Assembly (NCBI GenBank): GCA_002352225.1
Contig: DEIA01000029.1
Coordinates: forward strand, 1 to 30,902
Direction of reading: 5' to 3'
From: Flammeovirgaceae bacterium UBA2786
GTDB taxonomy: Bacteria; Bacteroidota; Bacteroidia; Cytophagales; Cyclobacteriaceae
DNA: 30,902 nt
This document shows positions 7,876-15,704 of the stretch, in pieces. The notes under the pieces were generated by a model. The model was not told the origin of the DNA, did not search any database, and saw nothing but the letters and a program-made list of their open reading frames with translations. The stretch's first letter is position 1. The number at the start of each line of letters is the position of its first letter. The position numbers and the translations under genes were made by a program.

Positions 7876-8381
7876 CGCAGTTGTTTTGTATAGTTATACA
7901 TGGTTTCTATCAAACCTTTGTTGGTTCCGTTCTGTTCAATCATCATTTCAAAATAAGGTTGTCCTGCTTCTGCGTATCGCCCTATGCGGCAATGTGCTTT
8001 GCTGCGCGATAGCAGGTGCAGGATTAGCGGATGTGGCTGGCGGTCTATGTTAAAAAGATAGTCAAACGGTGTTTCAATAAATTTATCGGCAATCGTAGAG
8101 TTAAGGGTTCCCCAAAAGGATAAATCTTTGGTGCTGAAGAAATCAAACTTGAATTCGTAGTTCTCTTTTTTTTCGGGCAGGTATTCCAGTACCTGAACTT
8201 TTTTCCCATCCTGCTCCAACTGGTGAATAAGTTCTTTTATGTCGAGGTGTTTTTGTTTGTCTTCTACTGTAAAAAGAATACCCACTGTGGCTGCCTGCTT
8301 ATAGGGTTTACTGGTGCGGGCCGTTTTATTTTTCTTAAGCGCAGTTTGGGTGCGCATTTGCAGAAAATTTATTTTGAACAT
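7872..8381 (-). CDS. DUF6913-like hypothetical protein
   Basis: A 169-residue soluble protein with a basic N-terminus (residues 1-30 rich in K/R/T) followed by an alternating alpha/beta region: TVGILFTVEDK, KVQVLEYLPEK, FDFFSTKDLSFWG, and a late segment FDYLFNIDR. This is the pattern of the Bacteroidota protein family DUF6913, commonly found beside dapA and ligA. No catalytic motif is evident and the function is unknown. It overlaps dapA by four bases and sits about 50 bp after ligA. The constant pairing with dapA suggests at least a co-expression link, which remains inference. Confidence 0.7.
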   Translation of the reverse strand: MFKINFLQMRTQTALKKNKTARTSKPYKQAATVGILFTVEDKQKHLDIKELIHQLEQDGKKVQVLEYLPEKKENYEFKFDFFSTKDLSFWGTLNSTIADKFIETPFDYLFNIDRQPHPLILHLLSRSKAHCRIGRYAEAGQPYFEMMIEQNGTNKGLIETMYNYTKQLR

Positions 8382-8433
8382 GTCCGAAAGCTACTAAAGT
8401 ATGTACAATGTTGACGTGATTTTTTTTTGCGGG

Positions 8434-10455
8434 TTAGCCTTTAAGCAGGTTTTCAAACTCGGCTTCTGAAATAATTTTAACACCCAGTTTTTCTGCCTTC
8501 TCGCGCTTGGCCGGCCCCATATTATCTCCGGCAAGGAGGTAGTCTAGCTTTGCTGAAACAGAGGATAAGACTTTACCACCATTTGCTATAATAATATCCT
8601 TTAGCTGATCTCGTTCATAATGCTCAAATACTCCGCTTATTACAAATGACTTATCGGCCAATACCGTGCTAACCAACGCTGGTTCTTGCTGATTCGATTC
8701 AAACTGCAATCCCGATTGGCCCAAACGCGCTACTTCGTTCTGGTTGTCTGTGTCTTTAAAAAACTCGACTACACTTTGCGCTATTTTTTCTCCTACTTCG
8801 GGGGTTTCCAGCAGGGCTTCGTACGAAGCCTGCTCCAGGTTACGCATGGTTTTGAAATGCCTGGCGAGTTTCTCCGCTACAGTTTTTCCTACGTAACGAA
8901 TTCCAATTCCAAACAAAACACTTTCGAAGGGCTGCGTTTTTGAGGCGGCAATACCATCGAGCATATTTTGGGCAGATTTGTCTTTAACCTTATCCAGTTT
9001 CAATAAATCTTCTTTTCGCAGATCGTACAAATCGGCAGGAGTTTTTACCAGGCCGAGTTCAAACAATTGCCGGATGGTTTGTTCGCCCAACGAATCGATA
9101 TCCATTGCTTTGCGCTGAATGAAATGCTCAACCTTACCTTTTATCTGAGGCGGGCAACCCTTTTCGTTAGGACAATAATGATTGGCTTCTCCTTCTTTAC
9201 GGATAAGAATGGAATTGCACTCGGGGCAATGTGTTATGTACGATACCCTTTTAGCCGATGCGTTTCGTTTTGCCAGATCAACACCCGTTACCTTGGGTAT
9301 AATTTCACCTCCCTTTTCCACAAAAACATAGTCGCCCAGGTGCAGATCGAGCCGCATAATTTCATTGGCATTATGCAACGATGCCCGCTTAACTGTTGTG
9401 CCTGCTAAAAATACTGGTTCAAGTTCGGCCACAGGAGTTACAGCCCCGGTTCGGCCAACCTGGTAGGTAATTCCATTTAGACGAGTACGGATACTTTCTG
9501 CTTTGTATTTGTATGCAATGGCCCACCGCGGACTTTTGGCCGTAAAGCCAAGCCGCTCTTGCTGCTCCAGACTATTCACTTTAATTACTACACCATCGGT
9601 TTCAAGCGGTAACTCATGTCTTTTCTTTTCCCATGTCTGAATATAACCAAGTACATCTTGCACCGACTTGCATTTTTTATACGTAGGCGAAACATTGAAA
9701 CCCCAGTGCTCTAGTTTTTTCATGGCATCAGAATGGCTTTCAACCTCATTGTCTTCGCCAAGAAGGTAGTAGAGATAACAATCGAGTTTTCGTTTGGCTA
9801 CCTCGCTGCTGTCTTGCATTTTTACAGTACCCGAAGCGGTATTGCGTGCATTGGCATACGTTTCTTCTCCAATATCTTCACGCTCTTTATTTAATTGTTT
9901 GAATACTTCTTTGGGCAGAAATACTTCACCGCGTACTTCAAACCTGGCCGGCACATCTTTGGCTCTTATACGAAGCGGTAAACTTTTGATGGTTTTGATA
10001 TTGGTAGTAACATCATCGCCCCGCACGCCATCGCCCCGTGTTACTGCTTTTGTGAGCAACCCATTTTCATACATCAGGCTGATAGAAACACCATCGAACT
10101 TCAGTTCGCAAAAATATTCGTACGCATCGCCATCTAAACCTTTGGCTACACGTGCATCAAAGTCTGTTAATTCTTCGGCAGAATAGGTATTGCCCAACGA
10201 AAGCATCGGGTACTGATGTACCACCGAAGCAAACTCTTTTGTAATGGTTCCTCCAACACGCTGCGTAGGCGAATCAGGTAAACGCAATTCTGGAAACGCT
10301 GCCTCAAGGGTTATTAACTCTTCCAGTAATTTGTCGAATTCAAAATCTGAAATTTCGGTTTTACTTTTGTTGTAATATAGATCGTTATGATGGTTGATCT
10401 TATCCGTAAGCTGTTGAATATGTGTTTTTGCTTCTGCGGAGTTCATGGTGCTCAA
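8434..10455 (-). CDS. ligA: NAD-dependent DNA ligase
   Basis: A 673-residue LigA, which seals nicks in replication and repair using NAD+. Domains in order: N-terminal Ia domain with the NAD-contacting HNDLYY (about 23-28); adenylation domain with the nucleotide-linking lysine in ELKFDG (K119); OB fold; a four-cysteine zinc finger (CPEC, then HYCPNEKGC); helix-hairpin-helix repeats with GIRYVGKTVAEKLA; and a C-terminal BRCT domain from about residue 595 (VISGVFEHYERDQLKDII). All expected parts and the standard length are present. It begins 8 bp after the rsmE stop, consistent with one operon. Confidence 0.97.
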   Translation of the reverse strand: MSTMNSAEAKTHIQQLTDKINHHNDLYYNKSKTEISDFEFDKLLEELITLEAAFPELRLPDSPTQRVGGTITKEFASVVHQYPMLSLGNTYSAEELTDFDARVAKGLDGDAYEYFCELKFDGVSISLMYENGLLTKAVTRGDGVRGDDVTTNIKTIKSLPLRIRAKDVPARFEVRGEVFLPKEVFKQLNKEREDIGEETYANARNTASGTVKMQDSSEVAKRKLDCYLYYLLGEDNEVESHSDAMKKLEHWGFNVSPTYKKCKSVQDVLGYIQTWEKKRHELPLETDGVVIKVNSLEQQERLGFTAKSPRWAIAYKYKAESIRTRLNGITYQVGRTGAVTPVAELEPVFLAGTTVKRASLHNANEIMRLDLHLGDYVFVEKGGEIIPKVTGVDLAKRNASAKRVSYITHCPECNSILIRKEGEANHYCPNEKGCPPQIKGKVEHFIQRKAMDIDSLGEQTIRQLFELGLVKTPADLYDLRKEDLLKLDKVKDKSAQNMLDGIAASKTQPFESVLFGIGIRYVGKTVAEKLARHFKTMRNLEQASYEALLETPEVGEKIAQSVVEFFKDTDNQNEVARLGQSGLQFESNQQEPALVSTVLADKSFVISGVFEHYERDQLKDIIIANGGKVLSSVSAKLDYLLAGDNMGPAKREKAEKLGVKIISEAEFENLLKG

Positions 10456-10463
10456 AAATCAGT

Positions 10464-11159
10464 TCACAAATTAATGAAATTGAGCGTTTGGCAAGCTGTT
10501 AGCGCAGCGGTTTCGGTGCGTAGCCGGGTAGGGCCAAGGCTTACTTTTAAAAAACCGTTTTGATTAGCCAATTCAAGTTCGTCCGATCTAAAGTCGCCTT
10601 CCGGGCCAATCAAAACAAGGTAATGTTGGTTTTGTTTGGCCTGTGTTTTTAATAGATGCGGATTGGATGAATCGACATAACAAATAAATTTTTGTTGGGC
10701 TGATAGTGAAACTACTTCGGTAAAGGGTTTAATTTCATGAATAACCGGCAAACGGAATTGTCCGGATTGTTTCATAGCGCTAACGGCAATTTTCTCTAAG
10801 CGCTCGTGGTTAATGGTTTTACGTTCCGAGTTTTTGCAAAGCATAAAATAGATTTGTTCTACTCCAACTTCTACGGCTTTTTCTACCAGCCATTCCATCC
10901 GGTCTATATTTTTGGTAGGCGCTATTGCTATTGCAATTGAATACGGTCGGGCTGGTGTGGAGGTTGTCTGCTGAATTGTGAATGTGCATTTGCGTGCATC
11001 GGCTACCGTAACAATCGCATTGTAAAAAGTACCTTTTCCATCCGTAAGATTTAGTAAATCGCCCACCTGCATGCGTAATACTTTTACAGCGTGCCGCGAT
11101 TCATCATCATTCAGGTGAAGTACACCATCAGGAATAGCCGGCTGGTAAAAGAGGTTCAA
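10464..11159 (-). CDS. rsmE: 16S rRNA m3U1498 methyltransferase
   Basis: A 231-residue SPOUT-class methyltransferase that methylates N3 of U1498 in the 30S subunit with S-adenosylmethionine. An N-terminal PUA-like domain (LNDDESRHAVKVLRMQVGD) precedes the knotted C-terminal domain. The cofactor loop motifs LIGPEGDF and SLGPTRLRTETAAL are clear; the second glycine of the usual GPEGG is aspartate, a tolerated change. It starts 2 bp after the ACBP stop and ends 8 bp before ligA, so it is plainly cotranscribed. High confidence. Confidence 0.95.
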   Translation of the reverse strand: MNLFYQPAIPDGVLHLNDDESRHAVKVLRMQVGDLLNLTDGKGTFYNAIVTVADARKCTFTIQQTTSTPARPYSIAIAIAPTKNIDRMEWLVEKAVEVGVEQIYFMLCKNSERKTINHERLEKIAVSAMKQSGQFRLPVIHEIKPFTEVVSLSAQQKFICYVDSSNPHLLKTQAKQNQHYLVLIGPEGDFRSDELELANQNGFLKVSLGPTRLRTETAALTACQTLNFINL

Positions 11160-11161
11160 CT

Positions 11162-11425
11162 TTAAGCGTAATTTTGGTGGAGTTTTTCAACCAATTCAAT
11201 GTACTGCTGCATGGCTTGTTCTTTGTCTGTTCCTTTGCGGGATGCCCATGCATCGAATTTTGCAATCGCTTTAAAGTCAAACCCGCCCGGCCGTTCACCG
11301 GTTACATCGCCTTCGGTAGCTTGTTTGAATAAGGCATAAAGATCCAGCAACTCTTCGTTTGAGGGGCGTTTGGTTAATTCTTTGGAATGGGCAACAGCCG
11401 CATTAAAATCATCAATAAGTGCCAT
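11162..11425 (-). CDS. Acyl-CoA-binding protein
   Basis: An 87-residue four-helix acyl-CoA-binding protein. The start chosen is the ATG at 11425 (MALIDDFNAAVAHSKEL). A longer in-frame reading back to 11605 overlaps gltA and the terminator and has no homology-like content. Family signature: LYALFKQATEGDV with the acyl-CoA-contacting tyrosine, then PGGFDFKAIAKFDAW and the final helix EQAMQQYIELVEKL. ACBP buffers long-chain acyl-CoA esters in the cytosol. It is common in eukaryotes and found in a subset of bacteria including Bacteroidota. It heads a tight run with rsmE and ligA, so its promoter may lie in or just after the gltA terminator region. Confidence 0.9.
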   Translation of the reverse strand: MALIDDFNAAVAHSKELTKRPSNEELLDLYALFKQATEGDVTGERPGGFDFKAIAKFDAWASRKGTDKEQAMQQYIELVEKLHQNYA

Positions 11426-11447
11426 AGTAATTAGATTTAAAAAGTAA

Positions 11448-11469
11448 AGGCCGGATTTTAGTCCGGCCT
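11448..11469. terminator. Intrinsic terminator between gltA and the ACBP gene
   Basis: An 8-bp GC-rich perfect stem (AGGCCGGA at 11448-11455, TCCGGCCT at 11462-11469) with a 6-nt loop. On the minus strand it is followed by a T-rich run broken by an A and a C. It lies 25 bp after the gltA stop, so it likely ends or attenuates the gltA transcript before the ACBP operon. Confidence 0.75.
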
Positions 11470-11493
11470 GCAAGATACTATTGTGTGCGAAGA

Positions 11494-12780
11494 TTACCGT
11501 TTTGCAACAGGAACATACTCGCGAAGATTCTGGCCTACATAAATCTGGCGTGGTCTGCCGATTGGTTCTTTGTTTTCGCGCAATTCTTTCCATTGAGCAA
11601 TCCATCCCGGTAACCGGCCAATGGCAAACATAACGGTGAACATATCTACCGGAATACCAAGTGCACGGTAAATGATACCTGAGTAAAAGTCTACGTTAGG
11701 GTAAAGTTTACGTTCTATAAAGTAAGGATCGCGCAGCGCAATTTCTTCCAGTTTCATGGCTATTTCCAGAGTTGGGTCATTTACGCCCAGTTTTTCCAGC
11801 ACATCGTCTGCCGCTTTCTTAATAATTTTGGCGCGTGGGTCAAAGTTTTTGTACACGCGGTGACCAAAGCCCATCAGGCGGAAGGGGTCGTTTTTATCTT
11901 TTGCTTTGGCTATCCATTTATCTGTATCGCCACCATCTTTTTTGATTTGTTCCAGCATGAGAATAACTTCCTGGTTGGCTCCTCCGTGCAACGGGCCCCA
12001 CAAGGCATTGATACCGGCCGAGACAGCCGAATAAATGCTTGCTTTTGATGACCCAACAATGCGTACTGTGGAGGTAGAACAATTTTGTTCATGGTCGGCA
12101 TGGAGAATCAATAGTTTATCCAATGCTGAGGCAACCACTGGGTCAACCTCAAAGTGTTCGGCCGGCAAGGCAAACATCATTTTTAAGAACCGTGAGCAGT
12201 AATCCAGTGTATTGTCCGGATAGTTTACCGGGTGGCCCACTGCGTTTTTGTAGGCCCATGCAGCATACGTTGGCATCTTAGCTAAGGAGCGAACCATGCT
12301 GAGGTAAACCAATTCTGAAGACCGATTAGGATCTAATGATTCGGGGTAGAAGGCTGTTTGTGCACAAAACAGTGAAGCCAGTACGCCCATCGGATGCGAG
12401 GTAGAAGGGAAGCCGTCCAGGATTTTCTTAACGTCTTCATGCACCATGGTATGATTCTTAATGTCGGTACTAAACTTGGTCAGTTGGTCAGCGGTTGGCA
12501 GTTCACCAAAAATCAATAAATAGGAAACTTCCAAAAAGTTAGACTTGGCGGCCAGGTCTTCGATGGAATATCCGCGATAGCGCAGAATGCCTTTATCACC
12601 ATCCAGAAAAGTAATAGCGCTTTTGGTGGCTCCGGTATTTTTATATCCTAAGTCGAGCGTTACGGCACCGGTTTCTTCCAGCAGGTTGCTGATGTCTATA
12701 CCCATTTCTCCTTCAGATCCTTCAACGATTGGGAATTTGTAAGACTTTCCGTCTATGTTTATTTCTGCATTCTTGGCCAT
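11494..12780 (-). CDS. gltA: Citrate synthase
   Basis: A 428-residue citrate synthase, the TCA-cycle entry enzyme condensing oxaloacetate with acetyl-CoA. The active-site residues are all visible: H265 in WGPLHGGANQ, H307 in MGFGHRVYKN, and D364 in PNVDFYSG. The N-terminal beta domain and overall length match the hexameric Gram-negative type (E. coli GltA, 427 residues), which is usually NADH-inhibited. The gene has its own terminator downstream and a candidate -7 element upstream, so it is probably monocistronic or shares a transcript only with the prohibitin-like gene reading into it from 72 bp away. Confidence 0.97.
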   Translation of the reverse strand: MAKNAEINIDGKSYKFPIVEGSEGEMGIDISNLLEETGAVTLDLGYKNTGATKSAITFLDGDKGILRYRGYSIEDLAAKSNFLEVSYLLIFGELPTADQLTKFSTDIKNHTMVHEDVKKILDGFPSTSHPMGVLASLFCAQTAFYPESLDPNRSSELVYLSMVRSLAKMPTYAAWAYKNAVGHPVNYPDNTLDYCSRFLKMMFALPAEHFEVDPVVASALDKLLILHADHEQNCSTSTVRIVGSSKASIYSAVSAGINALWGPLHGGANQEVILMLEQIKKDGGDTDKWIAKAKDKNDPFRLMGFGHRVYKNFDPRAKIIKKAADDVLEKLGVNDPTLEIAMKLEEIALRDPYFIERKLYPNVDFYSGIIYRALGIPVDMFTVMFAIGRLPGWIAQWKELRENKEPIGRPRQIYVGQNLREYVPVAKR

Positions 12781-12806
12781 GTTAGAAAAGTTAAATACTA
12801 AAAGTT

Positions 12807-12814
12807 TAAAGATA
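12807..12814 (-). promoter_or_regulatory. Candidate -7 promoter element of gltA
   Basis: On the minus strand this reads TATCTTTA, seven of eight matches to TAnnTTTG, about 27 bp before the gltA ATG. No clear -33 element was assigned. Confidence 0.35.
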
Positions 12815-12852
12815 TGGTGTTGGGTTTTTAGAAAAAAAGGAGTTTAGAAGAT

Positions 12853-13668
12853 TTAGTTATTTCCTAATATCAACGGCATACCGTCTTTGCCCGAGCCCAC
12901 CACTATTATTTTGGAGTTGGGCGATTTAGAAAGCTCGAGGGTTGCTTCTATGCCTCTCATTTTCAAAAGTTTGTCGGTTAAGCTGTTGTTAATAATGTTG
13001 TTAGCGCGCGACTCGCCCTCGGCAGCAATACGTTTACGTTCTGCTTCACTTTTTTCTTTGTCTAGTCTGAATTGGTAGGCCAGGGCCTCCTGTTCCTGCT
13101 GCAGCTTGCTTTCAATAGCTATTCTGATTTGTTCGGGCAGTTGAATAGATCGGATAAGAACAGCTGTTGCATGAACATTGTTGGTGTTCAGAATTTTTTC
13201 GGTTTCGCTTTTAATGGCTGTTTCTACCTCGGCCCGTTTGGTAGAATAAATTTCTTCGGCTGTGTAGCGGCCCATTACCTGCCGTACCGTGGAGCGTACT
13301 TCGGGTATTACCAGTACTGTTTCGTAATCGTTGGTAAACTGTTCGTGTATGTATCCGATCTTATCGGGGATGGGGTAATAGCGCACTGTAATATCAATAT
13401 GAATAGATAAACCATTTTTATCCAATACATCCATGTTTTCCTCGGCCGAAGTTTCATTTACTTTATAGGTATACACATCGTTCCAGGGGGCTTTCATGTG
13501 GGTACCCGGCCCCTCAATGTTGTCTTTATCTAATCCTTTCCCGAAAGGGTAGAAAATGACCGCCCGCTCTGTGGCACTAATGGTGTAAAATAAGCTTGAC
13601 GACAAAGCCAGGATTACAATAAAGGCAATCACGGTTAGGATAATGATGGGAAGTCTGCGGTTATTCAT
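12853..13668 (-). CDS. Prohibitin-like SPFH/Band 7 membrane protein
   Basis: A 271-residue protein with one N-terminal membrane anchor (about residues 8-28, LPIIILTVIAFIVILALSS) followed by the SPFH/Band 7 domain: ERAVIFYPFGKG, then EENMDVLDKNGLSIHIDITVRYYP. A long charged helix rich in E/A/K (about 180-225, LQQEQEALAYQFRLDKEKSEAERKRI is its core) forms the usual coiled coil. Prohibitin-type proteins build large membrane-attached ring scaffolds that modulate proteases such as FtsH and organise lipid domains. The short C-terminus after the coiled coil is hydrophobic (SKIIVVGSGKDGMPLILGN). It lies between a terminator and gltA. No protease gene is adjacent, so no specific partner can be named. 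Confidence 0.88.
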   Translation of the reverse strand: MNNRRLPIIILTVIAFIVILALSSSLFYTISATERAVIFYPFGKGLDKDNIEGPGTHMKAPWNDVYTYKVNETSAEENMDVLDKNGLSIHIDITVRYYPIPDKIGYIHEQFTNDYETVLVIPEVRSTVRQVMGRYTAEEIYSTKRAEVETAIKSETEKILNTNNVHATAVLIRSIQLPEQIRIAIESKLQQEQEALAYQFRLDKEKSEAERKRIAAEGESRANNIINNSLTDKLLKMRGIEATLELSKSPNSKIIVVGSGKDGMPLILGNN

Positions 13669-13774
13669 AGTTTCAAAATTTGGATGAAACGCATTTAGCG
13701 TAAGTCAGGCAAATTACTACAAATAGCTATTTGTCTGGGAAAAATGAAAAATAAAAATACTAGGAAGACAAGCA

Positions 13775-13801
13775 AAAAGAGCGGCTAAGGGCCGCTCTTT
13801 T
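13775..13801. terminator. Strong intrinsic terminator after the lysine-rich histone-like gene
   Basis: An 11-bp perfect stem (arm 13775-13785, loop TAAGG at 13786-13790, arm 13791-13801) with GAGCGGC core and flanking A/T runs. It is placed 23 bp after the minus-strand histone-like gene, isolating it from the prohibitin-like gene. Confidence 0.9.
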
Positions 13802-13823
13802 ATTGATGATAGATAGATCAAAA

Positions 13824-14195
13824 TCAGTTTGATCCAGACTCTTCACCTGACCCACCCGGGGTTTCTACCGAGGGCGTTGGGGTAGGTGTTACCACAACGG
13901 GTGTAGGTGTAGGAGCCGGTGCAGGAACAGGGACTGGTGCCGGAGTTACTACTTTTTTGGGAGCAGGCTTCTTCTTAGCAACTGGTTTCCTTTTTGGGGC
14001 AGGTTTTTTAGCAACTTTCTTAACAGTTTTCTTAACTGCCTGCTTAATTTTTTTGGCTACTTTTCTGGCGGCCTTCTTTGCTTTTTTAGCAACTTTCTTA
14101 ACTACCTTTTTAGCTGATTTCTTTGCTGATTTTTTAGCTGCCTTTTTCGGTTTGGCTTTCCCTTTCTTTGCAGCCTTCTTCGCTTTTTTTGCCAT
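13824..14195 (-). CDS. Lysine/alanine/proline-rich histone H1-like protein
   Basis: A 123-residue protein of extreme composition. Residues 1 to about 75 are K/A repeats with occasional V, R and P (KKAAKK, SAKKSAKK, KPAPKRKPVAKKK). Residues 80-112 are a proline/valine/threonine stretch of the PAPVPVPAPAPTPTP type. The last 11 residues are acidic and glycine/serine-rich (GGSGEESGSN). The basic half matches the AKP-type histone H1-like C-terminal domain found in bacterial nucleoid proteins and would bind DNA without sequence preference. The proline-rich neutral tail is unusual and may extend off the DNA or bind a partner. It is isolated by a strong terminator, so probably expressed alone. Low complexity makes orthology hard to judge. 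Confidence 0.72.
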   Translation of the reverse strand: MAKKAKKAAKKGKAKPKKAAKKSAKKSAKKVVKKVAKKAKKAARKVAKKIKQAVKKTVKKVAKKPAPKRKPVAKKKPAPKKVVTPAPVPVPAPAPTPTPVVVTPTPTPSVETPGGSGEESGSN

Positions 14196-14319
14196 GGGAC
14201 ATTGAGTTTATTTTGGTTGGAGGTTGATCGAACATTGCATTTGCAATGCTTGCTATGTAAATGTAACTACAGATTAATTACGGATGCAATAAGTAGCTGA
14301 TTAATTTTTACTGTCGGTA

Positions 14320-15687
14320 TCACTTTCCGATACAAAACTTCGAAAAGATGTTGGCCAGTAAATCCTCGCTTGTTATTTCACCGGTTATCTCGCCCAGGTA
14401 GTGTAATGATTGCCGGATGTCCATAGCCAGAAAATCGCCTGTTATGCCGGCATTCAAACCGTTCACCACACGGGTTAGTGCGGTTTGTGTTTCGGTTAGT
14501 TTTTGAAAATGCCGCAGGTTGGTTACCAATACATCGCCTTGTTTTACCTCATTTACTTTAACCAGGTTAAGGATGGAGTCTTTTAACGTCTCCAGGTTTT
14601 TGCGATTAGCTGCTGATATCAGAACAAACTCCTGATTTTTAATTTCATCTATTAAACTGTTACTGGCCTTATCAACCTTGTTACCCACTTTTATGTAGGG
14701 TATTCCCAACGCTTTTACTTCAGCCTCTTCGGTGCGAATGTCTTCTATCGTGGTTGATGTCAGATCGAACAGATAGAGAATCAACGCAGCTTTTTTCATG
14801 CTTTCGCGCGTACGCGATACACCAAGGGCTTCTATGGTATCGTTTGTGTGGCGAAGCCCGGCTGTGTCCATAAACCGGAAGGCGATGCCTCCCAGAATCA
14901 TTTCGTCTTCAATCACATCACGGGTAGTACCGGGTATGTCCGATACAATGGCTTTCTCTTCATTCAGTAAAGCATTAAGTAAGGTAGATTTACCGGCATT
15001 GGGTCTGCCTGCAATAACTGTTGGAATTCCGTTTTTGATAACATTACCCTGTTCGAATGAGGAGATCAATCGAGTAAGGTAGGTTTGAATTTTTTGAACC
15101 AGGGCTCTGAGATCATCGCGCTTGGCAAACTCTACGTCTTCTTCACCAAAGTCAAGCTCCAGTTCGATGAGTGAGGCAAAGTGGATCAGTTCTTCGCGCA
15201 GGTGTTTAATCTCTTTAGAAAACCCACCCCGCATTTGATTAAGGGCAGCCTGTCTGGCATTGTCGGTTTCGGCATGAATCAGATCTGCCACGGCTTCGGC
15301 CTGAGCAAGATCGAACCGCCCGTTTAAAAATGCCCGTCTGGTAAACTCACCCGGTTCGGCCAAGCGCACCCCTTGTTGTAAAAACAGTTTTACAATTTCG
15401 CGCACAATAACCGGAGAGCCATGGCAGGATATTTCCACAGCATTTTCTTTCGTGAACGAGCTGGGTTCTTTAAAAATGGTAACCAAAACCTCGTCAATGG
15501 TTTTACCTGCGTAACCAATCGTTCCGAAATGAACTGTATGAGAAGGTTGTGCCTGAAGTTTTTTACCCACAAACAGCGTATCGGTTACTTTAATAGCATC
15601 GGCACCCGAAAGCCGGATAACAGCCAACGCACTTACTCCTTGTGGAGTAGCTAATGCAATAATAGTGTCGGTCAAAGAAGCATGCAT
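14320..15687 (-). CDS. mnmE: tRNA uridine-5-carboxymethylaminomethyl(34) synthesis GTPase
   Basis: A 455-residue MnmE (TrmE), which with MnmG builds the cmnm5 group on wobble U34 of several tRNAs. The N-terminal folate-binding domain (TIIALATPQGVSALAVIRLSG) is followed by helical regions that flank the G domain: G1 AGRPNAGKSTLLNALL, G2 GTTRD, G3 DTAGLR, G4 NKVD. It ends with the catalytic C-terminal motif FCIGK, whose cysteine is required for modification. Length and all motifs are standard. It lies 17 bp downstream of the Nramp-USP gene on the same strand, so readthrough is possible although the functions are unrelated. Confidence 0.97.
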   Translation of the reverse strand: MHASLTDTIIALATPQGVSALAVIRLSGADAIKVTDTLFVGKKLQAQPSHTVHFGTIGYAGKTIDEVLVTIFKEPSSFTKENAVEISCHGSPVIVREIVKLFLQQGVRLAEPGEFTRRAFLNGRFDLAQAEAVADLIHAETDNARQAALNQMRGGFSKEIKHLREELIHFASLIELELDFGEEDVEFAKRDDLRALVQKIQTYLTRLISSFEQGNVIKNGIPTVIAGRPNAGKSTLLNALLNEEKAIVSDIPGTTRDVIEDEMILGGIAFRFMDTAGLRHTNDTIEALGVSRTRESMKKAALILYLFDLTSTTIEDIRTEEAEVKALGIPYIKVGNKVDKASNSLIDEIKNQEFVLISAANRKNLETLKDSILNLVKVNEVKQGDVLVTNLRHFQKLTETQTALTRVVNGLNAGITGDFLAMDIRQSLHYLGEITGEITSEDLLANIFSKFCIGK

Positions 15688-15704
15688 CCCGAAAGATAAG
15701 CCAG

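Noticed and set aside
9794..10186. Plus-strand reading frame inside ligA
   Set aside because: Serine-rich antisense shadow of a complete and conserved LigA.
11162..11605. Longer start for the acyl-CoA-binding protein
   Set aside because: The extra 60 residues cross the gltA terminator and gltA itself and look like translated antisense; the ATG at 11425 gives the standard ACBP N-terminus.
13957..14205. Hydrophobic phenylalanine/alanine-rich plus-strand frame over the histone-like gene
   Set aside because: It is the complement of the lysine codons (AAA/AAG giving TTT/CTT); not a membrane protein gene.
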